A DNA stretch of 9,173 nt, from assembly GCA_030740335.1 (NCBI GenBank), contig JASLXL010000293.1, forward strand, positions 1 through 9,173. The letters are read 5' to 3'. Positions 1 to 7,573 of the stretch are shown piece after piece (within the stretch, counting starts at the first letter, position 1; every line of letters begins with the position of its first letter). The notes beneath the pieces were generated by a model that did no database searches, had not been told where the DNA came from, and saw only the letters and a list, made by a program, of their open reading frames with translations. The position numbers were made by a program, and so were the translations under genes. The DNA comes from SAR202 cluster bacterium (GTDB lineage Bacteria; Chloroflexota; Dehalococcoidia; SAR202; CAJWER01).

Positions 1-653
1 ACCCTGAAGTCTGGGTTGCCATCCTCACCGGGTCCGGTGACCGGTCCTTCTGCGCCGGCAACGACCTGAAATTCCAGGCAGAGCACGGGGCGAAGGGACT
101 ATCGTACCCCGGGGCAGACACGATGCCCTTCGGAGGTATCACCGACGACTACACATGCTGGAAGCCCATCATCGCCGCCGTCAATGGCTATGCAGTAGGT
201 GGCGGCCTTGAGCTGGTCCTCGCCTGTGACTTGGCAATCGCTTCAGACAATGCCCAGTTCGGAGCACCCGAAGGCAAGGTGGGTTTGGTAGCGGCAGCTG
301 GTGGGGTCCACCGCCTGCCCAGACAAGTGCCGCTCAAAATCGCCATGGGCATGCTTTTGGCCGGCAGGGTTTTGAACGCCGAGGAAGCCAATCGCTACGG
401 ACTGGTGAATGAGATCGTGCCGGGTGATGAACTCACGTCAGCAGTCGAACGCATGGCATCCGAGATAGTGTCTCTAGCACCACTATCGGCCAGAGCTCAC
501 AAGCAAATGGCCATGACAGGCCTCGAGCTACCTTTAGACGATGCTATGGCCAGCGACTATAGTGAGAACGAAAAAGCCATGGCGTCCGACGATTTCATCG
601 AGGGCCCCGGCGCCTTCGCCGAAAAGCGCAAACCCATCTGGACCGGAGAGTAA
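1..653 (+). CDS. Enoyl-CoA hydratase/isomerase (crotonase family), 5' end cut by the window
   Basis: Cytosolic crotonase-fold enzyme, probably hydrating or dehydrating an acyl-CoA. The open frame runs back to the window edge; the first whole codon is at base 3, and the ATG at 123 is internal because conserved sequence precedes it. Of the 216 visible residues, AILTG followed by FCAGNDLK (17-23) is the first oxyanion-hole and CoA-binding segment. KPIIAAVNGYAVGGGLE (54-70) carries the second oxyanion-hole glycine and the first catalytic Glu (70). FGAPEGKVGL (87-95) carries the second Glu (90), with the 20-residue spacing known from hydratases, so the active site looks intact. Family proteins have about 255-260 residues, so some 40 are missing. 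The GGVxRLP segment and the FAEKRKPIWTG tail resemble carnitinyl-CoA dehydratase (CaiD) more than FadB-type enzymes; the substrate cannot be told. The M1 peptidase gene follows on the same strand after 102 bases. Confidence 0.93.
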   Translation, partial: PEVWVAILTGSGDRSFCAGNDLKFQAEHGAKGLSYPGADTMPFGGITDDYTCWKPIIAAVNGYAVGGGLELVLACDLAIASDNAQFGAPEGKVGLVAAAGGVHRLPRQVPLKIAMGMLLAGRVLNAEEANRYGLVNEIVPGDELTSAVERMASEIVSLAPLSARAHKQMAMTGLELPLDDAMASDYSENEKAMASDDFIEGPGAFAEKRKPIWTGE

Positions 654-738
654 TCCGGAAGACTACGATCTAACTGGCGAACTGCGCTGTGAGTGAACAG
701 TACCGGTGGCCGGGCGACAAGCCAGCCTGATTCAATCC

Positions 739-745
739 AGGGAGA
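739..745 (+). promoter_or_regulatory. Ribosome binding site that sets the aminopeptidase start
   Basis: AGGGAGA lies 10 bases before the ATG at 756. It favours that ATG over the in-frame GTG at 693, which would add 21 residues lacking similarity to the family's N-terminus. Confidence 0.7.
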
Positions 746-755
746 ACTCTCAACA

Positions 756-3341
756 ATGTCCAGATCTCAGACTGTAATGCTCCCGACTAACGTGAAGCCC
801 TCTCGATACACCCTTGCGCTGGAGCCCGACATGGAAGCATCCAGCTTCCTGGGGCACGAGACTATCGAGGTTGATGTTTTAGAGTCTACCTCGTCGATCA
901 CAATGAATGCCTCCGAACTTCAAATTTCCTCCTGCCGCATCCTGCCCGGCGTGGGCAACGCCCTCGCAGCCTCGTCAATAGACGAAAACGAGAAGGCGGA
1001 GACGGTCATCTTCACATTTCCGTCCGATGTCGCCGTGGGGCCTGCCACACTAGAAATTGAGTTCGTCGGGGTGCTCAACGATAAGCTCCGAGGCTTCTAC
1101 AGGAGCCACTACACCGACATCGACGGCAACGAGCGCCACCTCGCCACGACGCAGTTCGAGGCCACCGACGCTCGCCGCGCATTCCCCTGCTGGGATGAGC
1201 CCTCGTTGAAAGCAACATTCGCACTGACGCTATTAGTGGACTCTGGACTTGCCGCGATATCCAATATGCCCATCGCCGAGGATACCGCCGAACCGGACGG
1301 GCGCAAACGCCTGCGGTTCGACGAGACCCCAATCATGTCGACCTATTTGCTGGCGTTCATCATCGGCGACCTGAAGTGCGTCGAGCAGGAAGCCGAAGAC
1401 GGCACGCTGATTCGAATATGGGCCACCGCAGGCAAGGAAGAGCAGGGCCGTTTCGCCCTTGAGACAGCCATTCGCCTTCTGAAATATTTCAACGAGTACT
1501 TTGGTACACCATATCCGCTGCCCAAACTAGACCACCTGGCAATACCGGACTTCGCCGCCGGTGCGATGGAGAATTGGGGCGCCATCACCTATCGAGAAGT
1601 GGTACTGCTGGTAGATCCAGATCGCACCTCCGCAGCCGTACGCCAGCGGGTCGCCGGAATCATTTCCCACGAAATGGCCCACATGTGGTTCGGCGACCTG
1701 GTCACCATGGCATGGTGGAAAGAACTGTGGCTGAACGAGAGTTTTGCATCGTGGGTTGGCGACAAGGCGGTCGACGCCCTGTTCCCCGAGTACGAGATGT
1801 GGACCGAGTTCGTCTCCGGAGACACCACCCGCGCCCTCAGCCTGGACGGTCTGAAGAACTCGCACCCCATAGAGCAGGAGGTCAGAGACCCCGCGGAAAT
1901 CGGCCAGCTGTTCGACGCAATCAGCTACAGCAAGGGGGGCTCGGTCCTGCGGATGCTTGAACACTACCTTGGGGCCGACACATTCCGAGACGGCCTGCGG
2001 CGCTATATCGTAAAACACCAGTACGCCAACGCCAGCACTCACGACCTCTGGGACGCCCTGGCCGAGGCCTCCGGTGAACCAGTAGCTGAAATCATGGACA
2101 CTTGGGTCGAGCAGATTGGTTACCCCGTAGTTCACGTCGAGTCGGACCGGAGCATGGCCACCACCGAGCTACGCCTCTCCCAGACCAGGTTCGTATATGA
2201 GCACCTGACAGAGCCCCAAGCAACCTACGATACGACGTGGCATGTTCCCGTGAGCATCACATCTCAGGATGCCGGCTCCGCCTCCCTACTCATGAACCAG
2301 AGCAAGGCCACGGCCTCACTTGGCAAATCATCCGAAGGTTGGCTGAAGCTGAACCCGGACCAGATAGGCTTCTACCGCGTCAACTACTCCGCTGACGACT
2401 GGGACCGCCTGCGCCCCGCTGTCGAGGCGCTCGAGGTCTCCACAATAGATCGGCTTGGGCTGCAGAACGACGCTTACGCTCTCGCGAAGGCAGGTTACGC
2501 ACCGATGAGCCGGTTCCTGTCGCTGGCACAGGCTTATGCCAATGAGACAAACCCGTCCGTGTGGGAAGACATATCCGCAAACCTGGGCGGGCTCAACTCG
2601 CTGCTCTCCGACGAGGCATATTACGGAGAGTTTCGCGATCTTGCCCGGGGTATCTTCGAGCCCATCGGCGCTCGCGTTGGCTGGGAGCCGCGGCCGGGCG
2701 AGGGACACCTCGACACACTTCTGCGCTCAACCGTCCTAACCCAACTGGGCAAGTACCTGGACGAAGATACGCTGTCCCAGGCCTCCTCGCTGTTCCGTGA
2801 GTACCTGCAGGACCCCGCGGCGGTCAATCCCGACCTCCGTGGCGTCATATTCAACCTGACAGCCCAGCGCGGCGACCGAGACACCTACGACACATTGTGG
2901 GACCAGCACAAGACCGGCACGCTGGAAGAGGAGAAGGTGCGGCTGCTCGTCTCTCTGGGCCACTTCGACCAGCCGGAGTTGCTAGGCGAAACGCTAGACC
3001 GGGCCCTTTCGGACGACGTGCGCAAACACGACACGATACTGGTGGTCCGCGGCGTCGGCAGCAACCGCAATGGCAGAGACCTCGCCTGGGACTTCGTCAA
3101 GGAAAACTGGGACACCTTCGTGGACCGCTACGCAGACGGGCTGTTTGCCCTGTCGAATCTCGTGCCGGTTGTGTCCCGCTTCAACACAGAGGAGAAGCTG
3201 GCGGACGTCGAGGAATTTTTCGCAACCCACCCGACACCAGCGGCCGATCGCGCGATCAAACAGGCCCTTGAGGTAATCCGCCTCAACGTCGCATGGATTA
3301 ACCACAACCGCAACGAACTAGGCGAGTGGCTCGAGGGGTAG
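756..3341 (+). CDS. M1 family zinc aminopeptidase (ERAP1/PSA-like)
   Basis: Cytosolic metallo-aminopeptidase that removes N-terminal residues from peptides. Its 861 residues begin MSRSQTVMLPTNVKPSRYTLALEP, a typical start of the M1 beta-saddle N-terminal domain. No signal peptide or membrane segment is seen. The exopeptidase motif GAMEN is at 269-273. The zinc site is HEMAH (305-309) with the third ligand Glu 328, giving the full HEXXH-X18-E pattern with Glu 306 as catalytic base. Tyr 391 in ISYSKGGSVLRML matches the transition-state-stabilising tyrosine. From about residue 500 the sequence fits the ERAP1-like C-terminal helical domain (GWLKLNPDQIGFYRVNY near its beginning). Length and architecture match puromycin-sensitive aminopeptidase-like bacterial enzymes, and every key residue is present. 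It may be co-transcribed with the upstream hydratase. Its stop faces the stop of the minus-strand M20 gene 7 bases away, with no clear intrinsic terminator between them. Confidence 0.96.
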   Translation: MSRSQTVMLPTNVKPSRYTLALEPDMEASSFLGHETIEVDVLESTSSITMNASELQISSCRILPGVGNALAASSIDENEKAETVIFTFPSDVAVGPATLEIEFVGVLNDKLRGFYRSHYTDIDGNERHLATTQFEATDARRAFPCWDEPSLKATFALTLLVDSGLAAISNMPIAEDTAEPDGRKRLRFDETPIMSTYLLAFIIGDLKCVEQEAEDGTLIRIWATAGKEEQGRFALETAIRLLKYFNEYFGTPYPLPKLDHLAIPDFAAGAMENWGAITYREVVLLVDPDRTSAAVRQRVAGIISHEMAHMWFGDLVTMAWWKELWLNESFASWVGDKAVDALFPEYEMWTEFVSGDTTRALSLDGLKNSHPIEQEVRDPAEIGQLFDAISYSKGGSVLRMLEHYLGADTFRDGLRRYIVKHQYANASTHDLWDALAEASGEPVAEIMDTWVEQIGYPVVHVESDRSMATTELRLSQTRFVYEHLTEPQATYDTTWHVPVSITSQDAGSASLLMNQSKATASLGKSSEGWLKLNPDQIGFYRVNYSADDWDRLRPAVEALEVSTIDRLGLQNDAYALAKAGYAPMSRFLSLAQAYANETNPSVWEDISANLGGLNSLLSDEAYYGEFRDLARGIFEPIGARVGWEPRPGEGHLDTLLRSTVLTQLGKYLDEDTLSQASSLFREYLQDPAAVNPDLRGVIFNLTAQRGDRDTYDTLWDQHKTGTLEEEKVRLLVSLGHFDQPELLGETLDRALSDDVRKHDTILVVRGVGSNRNGRDLAWDFVKENWDTFVDRYADGLFALSNLVPVVSRFNTEEKLADVEEFFATHPTPAADRAIKQALEVIRLNVAWINHNRNELGEWLEG

Positions 3342-3348
3342 GAGTACA

Positions 3349-4689
3349 CTACTCTCCCACATAAGACTCCTCTGTTAGACGGCTGTACTGCAGGCTCAGG
3401 TACTGGTCCTTGGTCATCGGCCTATTGCTCTTGGATATAACCTCTCGACCCTGTGTGGCACCGTCCGCCAGCAGGTCGATCACCGCCATGGCCATCGCCT
3501 TTGCAGGTCTGATTACTGCTTGTTCGTAATCCACGATGGTGTAGTCCACGCCGTGCCCCATCCCTGACGCCCCACCTGTGTATGGATGGATGGCAGGTAT
3601 GATCTGGCTTAGATCACCCATGTCGGTCGAGCCGCCTTTGACTCGATCTTCCGGGTGGACCTTGCAAGAATCTCGCCCCACGAGAGCCTCCGCGTTTTGT
3701 CTGAACACGCCCATAAGCCCTTCATCGTTCAGCACTGGCAAATAGCCCGGAATCGTAACGATGTTGACCTTTCCTCCCAGGGCTAACGCACCCGCACGCA
3801 GCGACCTGTCCATCTTCCGGTTCGCGTCGTCGATCGCCGCCAGCGACGCACCACGAACGCGGCCCTCGTACCTCACCTGGGCTGGTGTAGCGTTGGCAGC
3901 AGATCCCCCCTCCGTGATGATGCCATGCAGGCGAATGGTGTCCCAGTCCCGAAAGGTCTCCCGCTGCGCGTTGAGGGCGTTCAATGCGATTAGCGCAGCC
4001 TGAAGCGCATTGACTCCCCTGTGTGGAGAGCCACCGGCGTGCGAAGCCTTGCCCACGAAGGTTACGTGCTTAACAAGGTGTCCGTTGCTACTACCCCCTG
4101 CTGTGAACTTCGTCTTGTACGGGCTTGCAGCCGTGTGGACCATCATCGCCATATCCACGTCGTCAAAGGCTCCGAGGCGTATGAACTCCTGTTTGCCCCC
4201 CATCAGCCCGAGCCGGCCCTCCTGGTGGAGCCGCCAGCGATACTCTACGTCGGTAAACTCCTCAGCCGGCAGGCCCATCAGGGCGATCCGGCCAGATAGT
4301 GCTCCAAGCACCTCGGGCTGTGATAGTGCGGCGGCTACCCCCAGTAACATGCCGAGCTGACAGTGGTGGCCACATGCGTGGACGGCACCGCTGTCCGGGT
4401 CGGCGTCTGGGTGGCCGGGAACGCGGAGCGAGTCCATTTCCCCGATGATCCCTACGGTGGGCCCCTCACTCCCGCCGTCCAAATACCCCTTCAAGCCAGT
4501 GAGGGCTATGCCCTGCTCATGGGCTATGCCCAACTCAGCCAGCTTGTCGCTAACCAATGACGCAGTCGCAACTTCCCTGAACCCGAGTTCAGGATTGCTT
4601 TCCACCGTCTTGACAACCGACACAATCCAATCTCTGCGGCGGTCAATTGCGGCCTGTGCAAAAGCCTTTAACTGTGATATGTCTGACAT
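3349..4689 (-). CDS. M20 family amidohydrolase (AbgB-like), downstream paralogue
   Basis: Predicted metal-dependent hydrolase of an amide or N-acyl bond, related to p-aminobenzoyl-glutamate hydrolase subunits, aminoacylases and carboxypeptidases; the substrate is unknown. The protein has 446 residues. Likely metal and catalytic positions are Cys106 and His108 (HACGHHC), Glu143-Glu144 (PAEE), His185 (MMVHTA) and His379 (GMGHGVDY). The inserted dimerisation domain runs roughly from 200 to 320 and contains the conserved KASHAGGSPHRG with His217. GGSTDMGDLSQIIPAIHPY (352-370) matches the AbgB-type STDxGDxS segment. The usual CGHD/N reads CGHH. GGGA lies 7 bases before the ATG. The gene is second in a minus-strand pair with a close paralogue; the 111-base gap holds a palindromic repeat. 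With no signal peptide the enzyme is probably cytosolic and acts on imported substrates. Confidence 0.92.
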   Translation of the reverse strand: MSDISQLKAFAQAAIDRRRDWIVSVVKTVESNPELGFREVATASLVSDKLAELGIAHEQGIALTGLKGYLDGGSEGPTVGIIGEMDSLRVPGHPDADPDSGAVHACGHHCQLGMLLGVAAALSQPEVLGALSGRIALMGLPAEEFTDVEYRWRLHQEGRLGLMGGKQEFIRLGAFDDVDMAMMVHTAASPYKTKFTAGGSSNGHLVKHVTFVGKASHAGGSPHRGVNALQAALIALNALNAQRETFRDWDTIRLHGIITEGGSAANATPAQVRYEGRVRGASLAAIDDANRKMDRSLRAGALALGGKVNIVTIPGYLPVLNDEGLMGVFRQNAEALVGRDSCKVHPEDRVKGGSTDMGDLSQIIPAIHPYTGGASGMGHGVDYTIVDYEQAVIRPAKAMAMAVIDLLADGATQGREVISKSNRPMTKDQYLSLQYSRLTEESYVGE

Positions 4690-4707
4690 GTCATGTTCCC
4701 GAGATAT

Positions 4708-4780
4708 GGTTCGACAAGCTCACCATGGGTGGAAACGGGACCAACCCAAAGAATTCCGTTCACCTTGAGCCTGTCGAAGA
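4708..4780. repeat. Imperfect palindromic intergenic repeat
   Basis: Arms TTCGACAAGCTCA (4710-4722) and TGAGCCTGTCGAA (4766-4778) are reverse complements except at one position. That position is an A/C mismatch in plus-strand RNA but a G-U pair in minus-strand RNA, the direction of both neighbouring genes. A shorter inner stem pairs GGGTGG (4727-4732) with CC-A-ACCC (4741-4747). The element begins about 20 bases after the stop of the upstream M20 gene and ends some 20 bases before the next start. A TTCGACAGGCTCA/TGAGCCTGTCGAA palindrome is, to my recollection, a recurrent REP-like intergenic element in several bacterial groups; copy number here cannot be seen. It may act as a processing, attenuation or termination hairpin between the two genes. 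Confidence 0.65.
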
Positions 4781-4800
4781 GCCGGCCAACACGCGGCTCC

Positions 4801-6135
4801 CTACTCACGGTACGTCTCCTCCTTCAGCATGCCACGCATAAGCTTCAGGTACGCGGCGAACTTCATCGGCGCCCTAAAATCTCGTTTGATCTCCAGCGCC
4901 TTTTGCGCGCCATCCGATAGCAGATCTATCACAGTCATCGCCATCGCCTTGGCCGCAGTCAGCACAGCCAACCTGTAGTCACCAATAAGATAGTCGTCGC
5001 CGTGGGCGTTGCCCGAAGCCGCTACTACATAGGGATGGATCACCGGCATGATCTGGGAGAGGTCACCCATATCGGTAGAGCCGGTACGGTGTCCGAGGCC
5101 GGTTACGCGCCTCCCGCCAACCAGAGACTCGGCGTTGGCCCTGTGGAGTGCCACCATCGTCGGCTCGCTACGAATAGGCAGGTAGCCGGGCAACGTCGTG
5201 ATCGTCACGCTCCCACCGACGGCCATGGCGCCCGCCCTCAGGGCTCGATCCACCTTGGCGCTAGCCGCAGCGAAGGCCTCAATGCTCCTACCCCGCACGA
5301 AAGTCTCCATCCGCACGTCCGAGGGCACCGAACTGACTGCCGAACCTCCGCGTGTGATTATCGGGTGTACGCGAATTGTGTCCTTGTCACGGTAGGTCTC
5401 CCGCTGTGCGTGGATCGCGGACATGGCAATCATCGCAGCGTTGAGGGCATTGACTCCCTGGTACGGCGACGACCCGGCGTGGGCCGCTGTGCCCTCGAAC
5501 CGGATCAGCTTCGCCAGGAGCCCATTGTTCGTGCCGCCCACAGCGAAGCTCGCGCCGTCCGGTCCTGGTATTGTGTGGGTCATCATAGCCATGTCCACAT
5601 CGTCCATCTTGCCAAGACGGACCATCTCGGGCTTGCCACCCAGGAATTCGATCTGGCCTGAGCGACGCAGACCCTCGCGGTACTCGATCTCTATGTACTC
5701 CTCGGCCGGAACGGCGATCAGCGCCACACGCCCTGACAGGCCCTCCAGCACCCCCGCGGCCTGAAGTCCGATGGCCACCGCCAGCATGGACCCGAGCTGA
5801 CAGTGATGGCCACATGCATGGGCGGCCCCTGTGTCCGGGTCAGCGTGCGGATGGTGGGGAACGATCAGCGAGTCCAGTTCGCCCATTACCGCCACAGTGG
5901 GGCCCGAGGACCCGCCCCGGAGCATTCCCTTCATACCCGTGAGGGCGATCTCCTCCTCAAGGGGCACATCGAGACCGCGGAGGGCGTCCGCCACAAATTT
6001 TGATGTCTTTTGCTCACGAAATCCCGGTTCTGGGGAGTCCAGCACGGTACGGGCCAACCTGACCGTCTGATCTCCCCTACGATCAATCTCGGCGCAAGCC
6101 GCCGCCTTCATCTGCTCCGTGGTCATCGCCGCCAT
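4801..6135 (-). CDS. M20 family amidohydrolase (AbgB-like), upstream paralogue
   Basis: Second metal-dependent amidohydrolase of the pair, 444 residues from the ATG at 6135. That start is chosen because GGAGG (6151-6147) lies 11 bases ahead; the frame could open at a TTG at 6156, but that codon sits upstream of this Shine-Dalgarno. Key positions parallel the neighbour: Cys108 and His110 (HACGHHC), Glu145-Glu146 (PAEE), His187 (MMTHTI), His378 (GNAHGDDY), and TAAHAGSSPYQG with His219 in the dimerisation domain. GSTDMGDLSQIMPVIHPY (352-369) repeats the AbgB-type signature. Over a 54-residue block around the metal site (65-118) I count roughly 39 identities with the downstream protein, so the two are duplicates, with more divergence in the first 60 and last 40 residues. 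AbgA/AbgB-type enzymes can be heterodimers of related subunits, so the pair could form one enzyme or serve two substrates. Which applies is inference. Confidence 0.92.
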   Translation of the reverse strand: MAAMTTEQMKAAACAEIDRRGDQTVRLARTVLDSPEPGFREQKTSKFVADALRGLDVPLEEEIALTGMKGMLRGGSSGPTVAVMGELDSLIVPHHPHADPDTGAAHACGHHCQLGSMLAVAIGLQAAGVLEGLSGRVALIAVPAEEYIEIEYREGLRRSGQIEFLGGKPEMVRLGKMDDVDMAMMTHTIPGPDGASFAVGGTNNGLLAKLIRFEGTAAHAGSSPYQGVNALNAAMIAMSAIHAQRETYRDKDTIRVHPIITRGGSAVSSVPSDVRMETFVRGRSIEAFAAASAKVDRALRAGAMAVGGSVTITTLPGYLPIRSEPTMVALHRANAESLVGGRRVTGLGHRTGSTDMGDLSQIMPVIHPYVVAASGNAHGDDYLIGDYRLAVLTAAKAMAMTVIDLLSDGAQKALEIKRDFRAPMKFAAYLKLMRGMLKEETYRE

Positions 6136-6146
6136 TGTATTGATAG

Positions 6147-6151
6147 CCTCC
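6147..6151 (-). promoter_or_regulatory. Ribosome binding site of the first M20 gene
   Basis: GGAGG on the minus strand, 11 bases before the ATG at 6135. It decides the start against the longer TTG-initiated frame at 6156. Confidence 0.65.
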
Positions 6152-6291
6152 GTCAAAAACGGGAATGTTGGCCTTACCTAGAGATCAAAAGAATGACACC
6201 AGCTTGCGAGTCCACATATTGGCTCTCCCGCATCACGCTCTCCACCCTACCCAGCGCGCGCAGCGTCGCCGAGATTTTATCAGAGGGCTCC

Positions 6292-6320
6292 GTGGAGCGC
6301 CCACCTGAATGATATATAAT
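6292..6320 (+). promoter_or_regulatory. Possible sigma70-type promoter for glycerate kinase
   Basis: A perfect TATAAT sits at 6315-6320, 45 bases before the GTG at 6365. The hexamer at -35 spacing (6292-6297, GTGGAG, 17-base spacer) is poor, so either another factor assists or this is a chance AT-rich patch. The rest of the divergent region (6136-6364) shows no clear operator, riboswitch or terminator, and I could not pick a convincing minus-strand promoter for the M20 genes. Confidence 0.35.
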
Positions 6321-6364
6321 CGCCACGCCCTCAACCAACGATACCGCACCGTCAGGACAACACC

Positions 6365-7516
6365 GTGAAGATCGTAATAGCACCGGACTCTTACAAGGGA
6401 AGCGTGTATGCACCTGAAGTGGCCCGCGCGATGCGCGAGGGCGTGCTGCGCGTTGTTCCGGACGCCGAAACGGTGCTAGTTCCCGTGGCCGACGGCGGCG
6501 ACGGGACCCTGGAAACGCTGGTCGAGACCTCCGGCGGCACGACGCACACGTCAACGGTAACCGGCCCTCTCGGGGATTTGACCGAAGCCCAGTGGGGTGC
6601 GATGGGGGACGGGAAGACCGCAGTCATTGAGATGGCGCGAACCTCAGGGTTAGCCTTGATTCCCACAGATCGCCGCGATCCACTTACGGCCACGACAGCC
6701 GGTCTCGGCGAGGTCATTCGAGAGGCGCTCGACAAAGGTTTTCGCCGCTTCATCCTCGGCATCGGCGGCAGTGCCACCAACGACGCCGGAACGGGAATGG
6801 CCCAGGCCCTGGGAGTGCGGCTTCTGGACGCCGCGGGCCATGACCTCGCAGTGGGCGGCGCCGCCCTGGCAGGGCTCCATCAAATCGACATGAAGGGCCT
6901 GGACCCGAGAGTCGCAACCGCGGATTTCATGGTGGCCTGTGACGTCAGCAATCCCCTCACGGGACCGGAGGGTGCTTCCGCAGTCTACGGCCCTCAGAAA
7001 GGCGCGACACCGGCCATGGTAACGCAACTCGATGCAGCTCTCGGGCATTTCGCCGACGTGGTGTCTCGTAACCTGAACGCCGACGTTCGAGACGTACCCG
7101 GCTCCGGGGCCGCGGGCGGTCTTGGCGGGGGCATCATGGCTTTCCTGGGTGGACAGCTCCGTCCAGGCATCGAGATCGTCCTGGATACTCTCCAATTCGA
7201 TTCAAAGTTGGAAGGCACGGACCTGGTCATCACAGGCGAGGGCGGGATGAACTTCCAGACCGTCTACAACAAGGCCCCTATCGGCGTCGCCAGGCTGGCC
7301 AAGGCTCGAGGCATTGCGGTCATCGGCGTGTCAGGCTCGCTTGGCAAGGGATACACCGACGTCCACGACTACGGTATCGACGCCGTCAGTTCCATCACCA
7401 GTGCCCCAATGGATCTGGACGAGGCCACCTCCCGCTGTTCGGAACTCATCGCAGAAGCCACCGAGCAGGCTCTGCGTATGATGCGAATTGGACTGGCCGT
7501 CTTTGGTAACGACTAA
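6365..7516 (+). CDS. Glycerate kinase, type I (GlxK/GarK family)
   Basis: Phosphorylates D-glycerate with ATP, in this family normally to 2-phosphoglycerate, linking glyoxylate, serine or sugar-acid breakdown to lower glycolysis in the cytosol. The 383 residues fit the family's usual 375-385. Visible motifs in order: MKIVIAPDSYKGS (1-13), PVADGGDGT (40-48), GIGGSATNDAGTGMAQALG (132-150), CDVSNPLTGPEGAS (192-205), GSGAAGGLGGG (247-256, the glycine-rich segment) and DLVITGEG followed by QTVYNKAPIGVA (286-309). The GEGRxD segment usual in the family reads GEGGMN (291-296), losing the Arg and Asp. The start is GTG with AGGA (6354-6357) 7 bases ahead. A TATAAT box lies 45 bases upstream, and a hairpin element begins 12 bases after the stop. 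The gene is divergent from the M20 pair. Confidence 0.95.
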   Translation: MKIVIAPDSYKGSVYAPEVARAMREGVLRVVPDAETVLVPVADGGDGTLETLVETSGGTTHTSTVTGPLGDLTEAQWGAMGDGKTAVIEMARTSGLALIPTDRRDPLTATTAGLGEVIREALDKGFRRFILGIGGSATNDAGTGMAQALGVRLLDAAGHDLAVGGAALAGLHQIDMKGLDPRVATADFMVACDVSNPLTGPEGASAVYGPQKGATPAMVTQLDAALGHFADVVSRNLNADVRDVPGSGAAGGLGGGIMAFLGGQLRPGIEIVLDTLQFDSKLEGTDLVITGEGGMNFQTVYNKAPIGVARLAKARGIAVIGVSGSLGKGYTDVHDYGIDAVSSITSAPMDLDEATSRCSELIAEATEQALRMMRIGLAVFGND

Positions 7517-7528
7517 CTGCATATATGG

Positions 7529-7561
7529 GGAGTGCAGAGGGGCCGTGCCCCTTTGCATCTT
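7529..7561 (+). repeat. 33-base hairpin element, left copy
   Basis: This stretch forms an 11-base-pair stem (TGCAGAGGGGC 7533-7543 with GCCCCTTTGCA 7547-7557) closed by a 3-base loop. All pairs hold in plus-strand RNA if one G-U is allowed. It starts 12 bases after the glycerate kinase stop and is followed by TCTT, so a terminator-like role is plausible although the U-tract is poor. A near-identical copy (32 of 33 positions) lies in reverse orientation at 7935-7967. The GTG at 7532, which would give the next gene 14 extra residues, lies inside this element and is not taken as a start. Confidence 0.85.
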
Positions 7562-7565
7562 GGAG
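7562..7565 (+). promoter_or_regulatory. Ribosome binding site that sets the TTG start at 7574
   Basis: GGAG lies 8 bases before TTG 7574, directly after the hairpin element. It supports a 118-residue product beginning MADLHNNETA rather than the longer GTG frame that would translate the repeat. Confidence 0.6.
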
Positions 7566-7573
7566 TAGCACCA

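Noticed and set aside
643..658. CCGGA/TCCGG inverted repeat around the hydratase stop codon as a terminator
   Set aside because: The stem has only 5 base pairs with no T-run, and the next gene lies on the same strand, so there is too little support.
693..755. In-frame GTG at 693 as the aminopeptidase start
   Set aside because: It lacks a ribosome binding site and adds 21 residues unlike the family. The ATG at 756 has AGGGAGA 10 bases ahead and a typical M1 N-terminus.
1527..2135. Long minus-strand frame inside the aminopeptidase gene
   Set aside because: It is antisense to the zinc-site coding region and its translation has no recognisable domain; a shadow of the strongly biased codons of the real gene.
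5002..5661. Long plus-strand frame opposite the upstream M20 gene
   Set aside because: It lies wholly antisense to a conserved coding sequence, and its product is rich in Arg and His with no family pattern.
3961..5821. Short matching DNA stretches repeated about 1.45 kb apart (for example around 4360 and 5805)
   Set aside because: They are the conserved codons of the two paralogous M20 genes, not an independent repeat element.
6174..6345. Minus-strand open frame through the divergent region encoding about 56 protein-like residues (ending SQAGVILLISR)
   Set aside because: It has no start codon with a sensible ribosome binding site, overlaps the TATAAT box, and matches no family I recognise. 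It is more likely chance openness in GC-rich DNA.
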